Shown one piece after another: positions 33,401 through 43,159 of a stretch of DNA of 64,000 nt. Source of the DNA: Phellopilus nigrolimitatus (Eukaryota; Basidiomycota; Agaricomycetes; Hymenochaetales; Hymenochaetaceae); the NCBI GenBank assembly GCA_021029095.1, contig JAJOHG010000031.1, positions 248,001 to 312,000 of the forward strand, given 5' to 3'. How positions within the stretch are numbered: position 1 is the stretch's first letter; the number at the start of each line of letters is the position of its first letter. The position numbers were made by a program, and so were the translations under genes. The notes beneath the pieces are model-generated. The model searched no databases and was not told where the DNA came from. It saw only the letters and a program-made list of their open reading frames with translations.

Positions 33401-35231
33401 AGATCTAGTCCAAAATTAAGGTAGTCCCACTCGATGCTCTCGCGCGCAGTACTCCTCCTGCTCAAGCACGAACATATGGTGGTTGAAGAACTGCTGCAGC
33501 TTCTCGTTCGTGTAATTGATCAGCAGCTGCTCGTACGCGTTCGTCTCGAAGATCTCGAAGCCCGCGATGTCGAGCACGCCGATGAACGTCGATTTGGACG
33601 ACGGGCGGTCGAGCGCGGCGTTGATGCGGTCGACGAGCGCGCCGAAGCTCTTCTCGTACAGCGTCTTGCACAACGCGGAGAGCTCGTCGAGCGCCTGCTG
33701 CCGCGTGCGCGCCTGAGAGACCCATTCGCGCCCCGCGAGCACGCGCGGGCGGAGCACGGCCTTCGTGAACTCGGCAAGGGGGATGCCCAGGAGATGGCAC
33801 ACGCGCTCAGCTTGCGAGGGGTCGGGCATGAGCGCGTCGTCCGCACGCGTGGCCGTGATTGCGATGTTACCAATGTGCAGGATGGCTGCAACGATGCGGA
33901 AGAGGTCAAACTCCTCGGTAGCAGTGAGTCCGACGACTTCCATAGCGGCCTGCAATAGAATTAGTATTGTAAGTCTTGTAACTTGAGATTGCCTACCTTC
34001 AGGTGCTTCCATTCCTCTTTATCGTCGACCCCGTCGACTTCCCGTCGACTTTTATTGAGGTACTCGTAGTCTTCCACACCCCCCTCCAGAAGCAGCTGCT
34101 TCTTCAGCTCCGCGCCTGCCTCCATGAGTTGATAAAATACATGGAAGCTCCTCTCCGCCTCGCTGCGCACGACGACGCGGCTCTTCTCCAACAAATACCA
34201 GTCCACGTTCGCACCCGCGATGCTGCCGTCCGGCGCGAAGCTGATCCGGATGAACTTCCCGAAGCGGCTCGAGTTGTTGTTGCGCTGCGTCTGCGCGTTG
34301 CCGAACGCCTCGAGGATCGGGTTCGCCTGGAGGATCTGGCGCTCGAGCAGGCCGAGGCGGCCCTTCGCGGTGAGCTGCTGCTGCTGCGGCGCACCGCCGA
34401 GGCTCTTGCGGTTCGCGCTGTTCGAGCGCGGGAGGCCCGCGCCGAACGAGCCGAACGAGCCCGACGACGCGGCGGCGGCGAGCGACGGCGAGCGCACGTG
34501 CGCCGCCGCGTCGCCGCGCACGTCCGTCGCGATCGCGGCGAGGTACTGGATGACCTTCTTCGTGTTCTCCGTCTTGCCCGCGCCGGACTCGCCCGTGATG
34601 AGGATGCTCTGGTTCTCGCGCTCCTCGCCCATGTGCACCCACGCGCGCTCGGCGACGGCGAAGATGTGCGGCGGGTTCTCGTCGCGCCGCTTGTTGCGGT
34701 ACTGCTGCACGATCGCGTCCGAGTACAGCGGCAGGCTCTGGTACGGGTTGATCGCGACGAGGAAGAGGCTGGAGTATGTCTGCGGGGGTCGGGCGCGTGA
34801 GCAGATGCAGGTACATGCGCGCGCGGTGTGTGCAGCGGCGCCGGGCACTCACATAGATGGCCCCCGAGCCGTAGCGGAGCCGCAGATTGTGGACGACGCT
34901 GGCCTCGTTCAGGAACGTCAGGTCCGCGATGTCGTCGACGCGGTCGAACTTGGGCGGGTTCATCTTCGACAGGAAGTTCAGCGGTATGCGGCGCGTCTGC
35001 TCTGCATGTCAGCGGCTGTCTCGCGCGCGCGCGGGGAGCGACTGCGGGACGCACCTCTCCGCCGGACGCCATGACGACCTCCCCGATGTCGCCCTCCTCG
35101 CGGATGACCCACCCCGCGAGGTACCCCTCCCGCTCGTCCGGCACCCACACCCACTTCTTCTCGTTGAACTCGGCCTGCGCGGCCGCGACGCGCGCGACCT
35201 CGGCGCCGTACGAAGGTCTCGGGGCAGGCAT
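27473..35231 (-). CDS. MYO2: Class II myosin heavy chain, with frame breaks
   Basis: About 15 exons and about 2,300 codons. ATG at 35231; first exons 35231-35055, 34996-34853, 34779-33997, 33949 onward; stop at 27473. N-terminal SH3-like region ([18 protein letters not shown]); motor domain with P-loop [13 protein letters not shown], switch I region [11 protein letters not shown], switch [11 protein letters not shown], relay [19 protein letters not shown], actin-binding loop, converter ([20 protein letters not shown]) and IQ motif region ([16 protein letters not shown]). A very long coiled coil follows, with a short Pro-rich break ([14 protein letters not shown]). This layout is diagnostic of conventional myosin, the motor of the cytokinetic ring. 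Three places need a one-base correction to stay in frame: about 33448 (after EQEEY), about 32760 (after YPNRLP) and about 31310 in the coiled coil. The flanking frames are otherwise intact and conserved, so I suspect consensus errors over true loss. Confidence 0.93.
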
Positions 35232-35955
35232 GCTGCCCGCCGTCGTCGTCGATAATCGATACAGAGTTTTAAATACAGTTGGTTTCTCCCAGAGAGGTAC
35301 AAGTCAGGAAAATCGTGAACGAAGTGTACAAAGCCCTGGTTGATAATAGGGGCAGCGAGAGCAGCGCGAACAGGCCCGTCGCAAAGCGAGCGACGCGTTC
35401 ACTGCACTGGGGTGGCGGCAGTCGGAAGCAAGAGCTAGCGCCTAGATTTATCGAGCGTCTGCGCCGCCGAGTACACGTCGTTCTGCGTGGGCAGTTGAGC
35501 GCGTTGACGGAGGGGTTCGAGGATAGGCGATTCTCAGTTTGGAAATGATGCTTATGTAACTGGTATTGATTCGACGCGCAAATCTCTCCTGCACGCTCAT
35601 TCGGCCATATGTTCGGCTTGGATCTAATCTTAAGCCTGCGACGCATATAACCAACGCGTTCCCGTCGCGTTCTCCAATGAACAAAACATGAAGAACCAGA
35701 CAAGATGCAACAAGCCCTGACTGGAGGGTTCTCCCAAACAAAACAGAAAACTGCTGCTCATTCTGCGGCACGAACAAAGGAAAGAAAAGGACGCCATTGT
35801 GGCTCGCCATTAATGCCATCGCCCAACCCGGCGACTGTGGCTGCTCCGCATCGCCTGCATAAATAGCGTCGCGCGCAGCCTCCCTCCCTCTTCTCTCCGT
35901 CTTTACCTCCTACCCATACCCGCACTCGTACCCGCACCTCAACCCATCAATCCCC
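35232..35955. other. Divergent intergenic region upstream of the myosin gene
   Basis: No gene was seen in the 724 bp between the minus-strand myosin start and the plus-strand start at 35956. CT-rich sequence (CCTCCCTCCCTCTTCTCTCC) lies just before 35956, typical of fungal core promoters. Confidence 0.5.
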
Positions 35956-36671
35956 ATGCCCGCCGAGCGCACCACCTACCCCGCCGCCGCCGCGCCGCCT
36001 GCGCCATACCACAGGCCACGCACGGCGCGCCGCGACATGAGCGCCGCCGAGCGCGCTGCAGACGACGCCGAGCGCGAGATGCGGCGCTTCCGACAGGCCG
36101 CGAAGACGCGCTGGGCGGCGGCCCTCGCGCCCTGGACGCCCGACCCGGCCTTCCGGTGGCCCGTCAGCACAGTTCGTGCGTACCATAATCCATACGTATG
36201 TCTTTTCTTCCCCGACTCGAACGCTGACGCTGCGCGCTTTTTCCGTGCATACGTGTGCAGGGGATATACAAGAACGACGGTACGTGCGCCCCTTTCCGCT
36301 ACCTCCTAACCCTTAAACCTCATTGCCAACCCACAGCCAAAACAGCCTTCGGGCTCTCTGAGGCCGAGATCCTCACACTCGCCTACGAGGCGGTGCCGGC
36401 GCCGGCGGCGCAGCAGCAGCGCCGCATCTTCGCCCTAACACACGTGCGCGCGCTCGCGTCGCGCAAGGCCTTCGCGCTGGCGGCGCCCGAGCCGTTCCGC
36501 GCGGCTGGCGACGTGCGCGCGGGGAAGGCCGTGCGGCTCTACCGCAAGGACGGCGCGCACGAGCGCGGATGGACGGATCTGGGCGTGTGCGACGCGCACG
36601 CGCTGCAGCACCGCGAGAAGGAGGCGCGGAGGGCGGCTGTGCAAGGGGTGTGGGGCTTGGGGCTCGGCTAG
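35956..36671 (+). CDS. Small uncharacterised protein sharing a domain with the 14-16 kb gene (189 aa)
   Basis: Exons 35956-36171, 36261-36279 (19 nt) and 36337-36671; phases join as GIYKND then AKTAFG. The N-terminus is Ala/Pro/Arg-rich with a charged helix (AERAADDAEREMRRFRQAAK). The core reads FGLSEAEILTLAYEAVP, a short Gln-rich insert, then RIFALTHVRALASRKAFAL. This matches the pattern L-(S/T)-x-A-E-(L/I)-x-T-L-x-Y-E ... F-(A/S)-x-x-x-(L/V)-R-x-L-A-x-R-K-x-x-A-L of the gene at 14224-16121. A tail with W-T-D-L-G-V-C-D and basic residues follows. Very GC-rich, C/G-ending codons support coding. Function unknown. The 19-nt exon is unusually small but both its splice sites are good. Confidence 0.7.
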
Positions 36672-37964
36672 GCTGGGCGGGGCTGAGCTGAGCTGAGCTG
36701 AGCTGGGGAGGGTGAGGCGCGAGTGTGGGATGTGTCTGCCTGCTGTCGTCTGTGCGGTTACCTATGTGGCCCGTGAGCGTCACGCGGATTTTTTTTTTTT
36801 CATTGCGCGAGCCATTCAGCTTGACTTCAGATGTTTTATAACGCAATACGCAATGGATTCGGGGGGAAGAAAAACCCCTCACTTGTGGCTGAAATCGAGC
36901 AGAATGAAAGTCTTCGAGAGCTATGAACGCCTGGGGGTGGGCTACCGGGGAGCCCACAGAACAGAAAGCTATAAAAAAAGAAAAGAAAAAGGAGCGTCCT
37001 CAACGAGCGCGTCTCCCAGCCCAGCAGCGGCAGCCAAAGACGCGCGTGTTATATACGTACATGAACATACATGTCTGTCTCGCAAACCGCTCTCGGATCC
37101 GAAATTATCCCGCTTCAAATTGGTGCACTGGGAGGCAGAGGCCGAGGCGGGCCGCTGCTTGGACTCGGAGGCGCGGGGGGAGGCCGACCTGCACCAGCAC
37201 GCCGTCGCGCCGCACATCGGGAAAAACCCAACGCATCGCCTTGCCTCGCATACAGACGCACAGAACGGGAAAAGAGTTGCATCAACAGTGACATTATTAT
37301 TCGACTGCGTAATCATAGTGATAGTATCGCGCCGGATTATCATAACATAAAGAGGCAACGCCCACTTGAGACACAGCCACATCAATTCTTTGTCAGGATT
37401 GATCGGAATTGGTCATCGCTGACTAAAATGCGCATTCTAGTCATCCGCGCATTTTAGTCATCCATCAAATTCCCTTCCTCCCTCCAAAAGCGGCAAATCT
37501 GCAGATCCTAAATGCACATCCAAAAGCGGCAACACTGCAAATCCGAAAATACAGTCTCAAAGCGGCAACCACAACCCAAATAAACACCTAAACTGGCAAT
37601 CTTCTACAGCACTGCTGGGATGCACTTTAAAATATACAGCTTCAAAGTAAACTCATCCATGTAGTAATCAAGTAATCTCAGAACAACCTTGAAATGTCTA
37701 AACTATCATCTTACATTTCAAAGAAAACAGCGCTTCCTCTTTCAAAAATTACCCATAATATTATAAGCAGCAACCCCACAGAGGATGTTGTATGTACATA
37801 CGCTTCGTACGAACGAAAAGAACCGAACAAACGAAGAAAACGCTCGAGCCCGCGACCCGACACCGCGCCCCTCTCCCTCGCTTATCCACTTACACCTCGA
37901 ACTGAAAGAAAGAGAAAAAAAAAACGAACCGAACAGGGAAGGCCGCCCAACACCGGGGCAGCGC
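36672..37964. other. Intergenic with short repeats and a hairpin
   Basis: No gene supported. GAGCTGAGCTGAGCTGAGCT lies at about 36684-36703. A perfect 13-bp inverted repeat (GACTAAAATGCGC / GCGCATTTTAGTC) is at 37421-37433 and 37447-37459. Just after it come three imperfect copies of CAAAAGCGGCAA...CTGCAAATCC between about 37484 and 37576. Confidence 0.5.
37421..37576. repeat. Hairpin followed by three ~37-bp AAAGCGGCAA repeats
   Basis: GACTAAAATGCGC and its perfect reverse complement flank a 13-nt spacer. Three diverged direct repeats (consensus CCAAAAGCGGCAA, 2-3 nt, CTGCAAATCC) follow within about 90 bp; a fourth faint echo is CTAAACTGGCAATC near 37589. Probably a transposon remnant. Confidence 0.45.
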
Positions 37965-38785
37965 TCACACCTCCCCGTGGGGCCGCTTCTCGTCGAGCGT
38001 CTCGAGCGTCTCGCTCTTCGCGTCGGCCCTCTCAGCGCTCTCAGCGCTTCCAGCGCGCGGCACGGGCGCGGAGCGGGCCTCGCGGAGGAGCACCGCGCCC
38101 GCGGCGGCGCCGCACAGGACGGCGAGCCACGGGATGATCGCAAGCAGTCGTACTTCCCGCGCGCAAAAAAAAGAAAGAAGAAAGAAAAAAACGCGTCAAG
38201 CAGGGCCAAGAAAAGAAAGAAAGACAGACGGGGGGAGGCAGCTCACTGTAGCGCTGCGCCCAGTACACGGGGCTCACGCCGAGCGCGCGCTCCTGCTGCG
38301 CGACCGCGGCGGGCGGCAGCGCGAGCGCGCCGAGGCGCGCGGAGACGCGCGCGGACCGCGTGCGCGCAAGGACGTCGAACGCGACGAGCGTCGCGCCGAG
38401 CCACGTCGCGAGCGCGAGGTGCAGCGCCCAGCGCCGGCCGCACCGGCCACGCGCGCGCGCGTCGGGGCGCGGGGGAGGAGGAGCGTGAGGAGCGAGGAAA
38501 GTGCGAGGAGCGCGGCGGCGACGGTGAGGACGATGCCGGCGGCGTTGACGTCTGCGGTAAAAGAGGCGAGGTGAGCGGCGGGCTGCGTGGAGGGAGTGGG
38601 GCGGGGCGGACCGCGTGTGTCTATGTCCACTGTCACGCCGGACGGGGCGTGCGCGCTTACAAAGTTCTTCAAGTCCTGCGACCTGCACGCCGGCGCGTTT
38701 TCGTCAGTAGCTGTTAGAATGTAGGGAAAGGAGGGCGGGCGGGGGCGCGGACGCACTTGACTGCGGCGTTGATGCCGAGGGACAT
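37965..38785 (-). CDS. Small multi-span membrane protein, one frame break
   Basis: Four exons: 38785-38757, 38682-38612, 38551-38247, 38152-37965. The ATG at 38785 gives MSLGINAAVK joined to SQDLKNFVSAHAPSGVTVDI, then a first membrane helix (AAGIVLTVAAALLALSSLLT), a second (ALHLALATWLGATLVAFDVL) and a third (LLAIIPWLAVLCGAAAGAVL), with a charged tail ending in DEKRPHGEV. Exon 3 is one nucleotide short: helix 1 and helix 2 lie in different frames, and the shift falls near a run of C residues (about 38465-38480). With that base the exon 3/4 phases agree. I do not recognise a named family; it resembles small fungal plasma-membrane proteins of unknown function. An upstream ATG at 38852 is out of frame with exon 2 as spliced here. 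Confidence 0.6.
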
Positions 38786-40140
38786 GGCGACTGGCTGCGA
38801 AGGCGAAGGAGAGGGTGAGCGCGGCGAAGCGGAGGGCGGCGGGGGGCGGCATGCTTGCAGATAGCGGTAGCGGTAGAAGCAGAGAGAGAGCGATGTGGGG
38901 AAAGCGGGGGATTTGCGCGCCTTATATTGCAAGCTCAGATCCGCGATGACGCCGCGGCGCGACGTAGGAAAAGGCGAGGGCGAAGCCGGCGGGCCAATCG
39001 CGCTGTCATTGTCAAGGTCCGGCGTTGCATCTGGGTGCTAGAACCGGGAAGCGTCGCTCGGGCCCCGTGTCAAGCCGCAGATCCGCCAGCCAAAGTAACA
39101 GAAGCGGGCGTTGGGCGCGACACCAGCCACATGTATACATTATGTAACCCCTCTCTAATAACCACCTGCTTCTTGAGGTTTCAGCATCAGCAGACAGTGC
39201 GCCACCATCTCCACTCCACGTCCACCCGCTAGCCCGTCCCAGCGTCGCGTCGCGTCGCATGCCTTCACGCCTTCCACTCCGCGCCTGCCCATACGCTCGC
39301 TGCGCACACCAGCAGACTCGGGGCCTCCTGCGGGCGCGCGCCCGCCTAGCACAACGCGCTGCGCGCCCTCTTACTCGCCGCGCATGGCTCTCCCTATCGT
39401 AATCTATAGGTCCTGATTCTGCGTTATCGTTGCTTCTACTTCGGACTCAGACTTGCTTCTGCTCCGCTAAACATTTCCTTCATGGTGTGTTTTTATGTTT
39501 TACAGCTTGTCATTGTACAGTCTTCTGATGGATGACTTAGATCTCCCATCCGCACCCTCATGCTAACCAACCAATGGCTCAAGCCAAGGCGTAACAAGTA
39601 CTATAGTACAAGGTCAATTCGATCCATGTATGTACTGTATACGACTTGATTAGAAGGCAGATTAGTAGTCGACACTGACTGATCCTGACTAATTCTGTTC
39701 GGTCTCAAAGGGTTATCAGAGCGCCGATGTGTCCCACAGTGAGTATAGTACCGAAACACCACGACGCAACCTTCAGTTCTCAAATCTTCCCAGTTCATTT
39801 TGCTTCCGTTGTCGCGTCCAAGTCGGCAGACACCTAGAGTCGGTACACGACGCAACTCACGAGAGTCGCAGCTAATGTATCCCATTTCCCAAGTTCTATG
39901 AACCGCCTTGGCTTTGCGAGTCGCAGCCACCGCGGCTAATGTGTCCCATTTCTCAAGTTCCAAGAAGCGCCCGGCTTACTCACATATCTTACATTGCAGA
40001 CCAATTCAAATGGCGAGCTCGCAGATGAAACTTGTATTACACGACCCGTCGAAGATAACGACCTTCTCGGTCACTAAACAAGTGGAATGAACATAAAGCA
40101 CCCCCCCCCCAGCGTGCATCCTATCTCTAGCACATCCAAA
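38786..40140. other. Intergenic region upstream of the old yellow enzyme gene
   Basis: No gene supported. Two diverged copies of a GAGTCGCAGC...TAATGT(A/G)TCCCATTTC block occur at about 39863-39892 and 39918-39955. A poly-C run lies near 40100-40110. Confidence 0.45.
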
Positions 40141-41530
40141 ATGCCCCACTCCGCCGCAACGCTCTTCCAGCCCGTGCGCGTCGGCGCCCTGGCGCTGCAG
40201 CACCGCGTCGTCTACGCGCCCACCACGCGCTTCCGCGCGGACGACGCGCACGTCCCCGCGGACGCGATGGCCGCCTACTACGCCCAGCGCGCAAGCGTGC
40301 CCGGCACGCTGCTCATCGCCGAGGCGACGCTCGTCGCGGCGAAGGCGGGCGGGGTCGACAACGCGCCCGGCATCTGGAGCGCCGCGCAGGTCGCCGGCTG
40401 GAGGAAGGCACGTACGCGCGGAGCCGCCCGCTGATATCGTTCGTTCGTTTCGTTTCGAATTGACATGTGCGGCCACAGGTCGTCGACGCCGTGCACGCGC
40501 AGGGCTCGTACATCTACCTGCAGATAGTGGCCGTCGGCCGGGGCGCGCAGCCGCACATCCTCGCGCGGCCGGACTCGCCCTCGAACCCCGGCGGGCCGCA
40601 CCCCTACGTCTCCGCGTCCGACGTCCCGCTCGCCGGCAGCACCGCGCGCCCGCGCCCACTCGCACACGACGAGATTCTCGAGTACATCGACCTCTTCGGC
40701 GCCGCGGCGCACAACGCGGTGCACGGCGCGGGCTTCGACGGCGTCGAGATCCACGGCGCGCATGGATATTTGGTCGACCAGTTCACGCAGGACGTGTCGA
40801 ACACGCGCACGGACCAGTGGGGCGGGGGCATCGAGAACCGCACGTGCTTCGCGCTCGAGGTTATCAGAAAGGTGACGAGCGCCGTCGGCGAGGAGCGCAC
40901 GGCTATCCGCCTGAGCCCGTTCAGCACGTTCCAAGGTGAGCAAATACCCAATTCAACACTTTCGGGACTGCGTTAAGACTGTCCGCAGACATGCGCATGG
41001 CCGACCCCGTGCCGACCTTCTCCCACCTCGTGCGCCGCATCCGCGAGACCTACCCGCGCCTCGCGTTCATCCACGTCGTCGAACCGCGCGCCGCGGGCGA
41101 CCAGAGCCGCGTGGCGCAGGCGGGCGAGTCCAACGACTTCCTGCGCGTGATCTGGAAGACGCCCGAGAGCGAGGCGAACGGGTCGGTGTACATCGCCGCG
41201 GGCGGGTACACGCCCGCGTCCGCGCTCGAGGACGCGAAGACGAAAGGCGAGCTCGTCGCGTTCGGGCGGTACTACACCTCGAACGTGCGTGAACCATGAA
41301 GATGTAGCAGCGAACCCCTGAAAGAAAACTGAATTGACTTTCTCTTGCGTGTCTAGCCCGACTTACCTGTGCGAATCAGGAAGGGCATACCGTTCACGCC
41401 GTACGACCGCGAGACGTTCTACTCACCCGGGCTCGTGGGATACACAGACCAGAAGTTTGCGGACCCGGAGACAGAGGCGAACTACGAGAGGCTGGCGAAG
41501 AGGAGAGAAGATGTGTGGGCTAGCCTGTAG
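40141..41530 (+). CDS. Old yellow enzyme family NADH:flavin oxidoreductase (397 aa)
   Basis: Exons 40141-40407, 40479-40935, 40989-41284 and 41357-41530. It is an FMN-dependent ene-reductase of the TIM-barrel OYE family. The start LFQPVRVGALALQHRVVYAP, the FMN-proximal APTTRFRA, and the signature FDGVEIHGAHGYLVDQF (His-x-x-His for substrate binding, followed by the conserved Tyr) are present, then the NTRTDQWGGGIENR block. Near the C-terminus come SVYIAAGGYTPASA and FGRYYTSNPDLPVR, the phosphate-binding end of the barrel. Length fits the family. The first intron appears to use a GC donor (GCACGT), the only choice that keeps both exons in frame. Such enzymes reduce activated alkenes; some serve secondary metabolism, but no cluster genes are recognisable next to it. 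Confidence 0.93.
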
Positions 41531-41626
41531 GGCACACCAATACTAGATCCATGTGGAGTCAGCTAGATTAGAGGCTGCTAGTTTTTTTAGTTTATCTTAC
41601 AGCTGTTTGCAAAGATAATGAGACTT

Positions 41627-42519
41627 CACGAAGCATGCTTAACTATGGACGACGCACAGCCCTCCTCGAGCAAGCGCTGCTTCGAGGACGCGGACGACAA
41701 GGACCCCACGCGAAGATTCGGCGCACCGTCCAGGAACACGTCCAGCACGAGAACGACCGCATGGTCAACATGACCACCGTCGTCTGCCTGCACACTGCCA
41801 TCATCCAGAAGGCCTACAGCAGCGAGAAGTGCTTCCTCTGCCCGCCCCGCCGCTCATCCACACAGAGGGCCCTTTGGCAACGTATGCGACCAGAAGCTCA
41901 CCATGTGCATCGTGTCCGAGACTGGCGAAAGATCGCAGGAGGTCGTCGTCTCACTCGACCCAAATATGACAGCGAGCTTCAACTTCCTCCACGACACGGG
42001 CACGACCAAGGCAAAAAGCTTTAACTTGTCTTTCAATATCTCCCTGTTAGGATTATTAGCTGTGACGTAAAGCGGATGCCCGCTGTCATTCCCACACTGA
42101 TAGTTATAAAACTCACCGCCTCTCCACCCCGACACCGAGATCCCAGAAGGGCAGACGCATTCTTGGTCGTGGGCAGTCTTCGAGTCGGCACCAGTGACGA
42201 TCATCTCGAAGTCGTTCAAGAAGACGGCGAAGATGCGATTCATCTCGTCCTGCATCCTTGCGGGTGGTCCTGTATCGCTTTTCCATCGATATTGCGGTAT
42301 TGTTGTGACAGGCTGGAACAGAGACAGATGCAAAGACAACGCAGCGCGCAAGCCGTGAGCAAGGGCGGGAACGGCCATGGTCGGAGTGCGTTCCCACGGA
42401 TGAACCACGGATACGACCATCCGTCCGGATGAGAATCCGTGGATAGCGGAGTTTTAAATTAACCACGGATTACACCCGGATACGTATCCGGATGCCCCAT
42501 GCAGCCATGCTGGTCCTTT
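41627..42519 (-). mobile_element. Truncated hAT end (inverted relative to the 7-kb element)
   Basis: Reverse-complement match to about 7077-7955 of the complete hAT. It ends at 42505-42519 with CCATGCTGGTCCTTT, the terminal inverted repeat with its last base changed, and breaks off at 41627 after CTTCGTGAA in the element orientation. No second terminal repeat or flanking duplication was found, and no transposase remains. One strand keeps a 188-codon frame (42420-41854) that is frameshifted in the full element, while the opposite ORF is frameshifted here. It is a deletion derivative or a copy of the element's left cargo segment. Confidence 0.8.
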
Positions 42520-43159
42520 GCGGGGACTTAGCGAAAATTGTGTCACGTGGGTCAGGTGTCTGGCACGCTCGTCGCGTCCTTCATCCAAACGCTCGCTCGT
42601 TCCACGATGTCTGAGCTTCTTCCCCCATCATATAAACAATTCGTTTGCATGTTATTGGGCCATTTCGACACGCTGGCCGCAATTTTGCTGCATCTCCCTG
42701 GTCAAACTGCGTGCCAGCATTGCCAGGTGCCTAAGTGCTACCTCAAGGTGCGCGGGCCTTTTTCTACTGCTGCTGCTGCTTCTTCCTGAGACGGATGACT
42801 GACTGGCGGGCGGGCGCAGACCTTCGAGAAACTCGCGGCCGCGGAGCCGCTCGCGTCCGATTCCAATTCCGAGCCTGCCCCGACGCCGACGCCGACGCCC
42901 AGGCAGGACCCGCCGCGGCTCGCCGCAGTCCCCTCGTGAGCGGGCGGCCATGTCTTCCGGCCCTCTCCCCCGCCCCATCTTTGTTCACGGCACCGCACCG
43001 CGCCGCGCACATAAATCTCCACCGCACAGGGCAGGATACAGGATTAGGATACGGCAGGCTCGTGAATCCCAGTGGATACATTGCACAACAGTGGCTCTAC
43101 ATGTATAGCTCGATTGACAGCACCCCGACAGTACAGACCTAGCGCACGAACTCCAGAAC
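42520..43159. other. Intergenic DNA between the hAT fragment and the inverted duplication
   Basis: No gene supported. CTGCTGCTGCTGCT lies near 42767-42780. From about 43083 the sequence matches the downstream flank of the peptide copy at 5740-5790 (CGATTGACAGCACCCCGACA). Confidence 0.45.

Noticed and set aside
28025..34800. Plus-strand ORFs opposite myosin, including 265 and 284 codons
   Set aside because: Antisense shadows of GC-rich coding exons.
36373..36957. 194-codon minus ORF
   Set aside because: Antisense to exon 3 of the small-domain gene; Ser/Pro/Ala-rich.
37120..37160. Short stretch resembling a primate Alu core (GGGAGGCAGAGGCCGAGGCG)
   Set aside because: A chance match of about 20 bp in GC-rich fungal DNA with no further Alu similarity.
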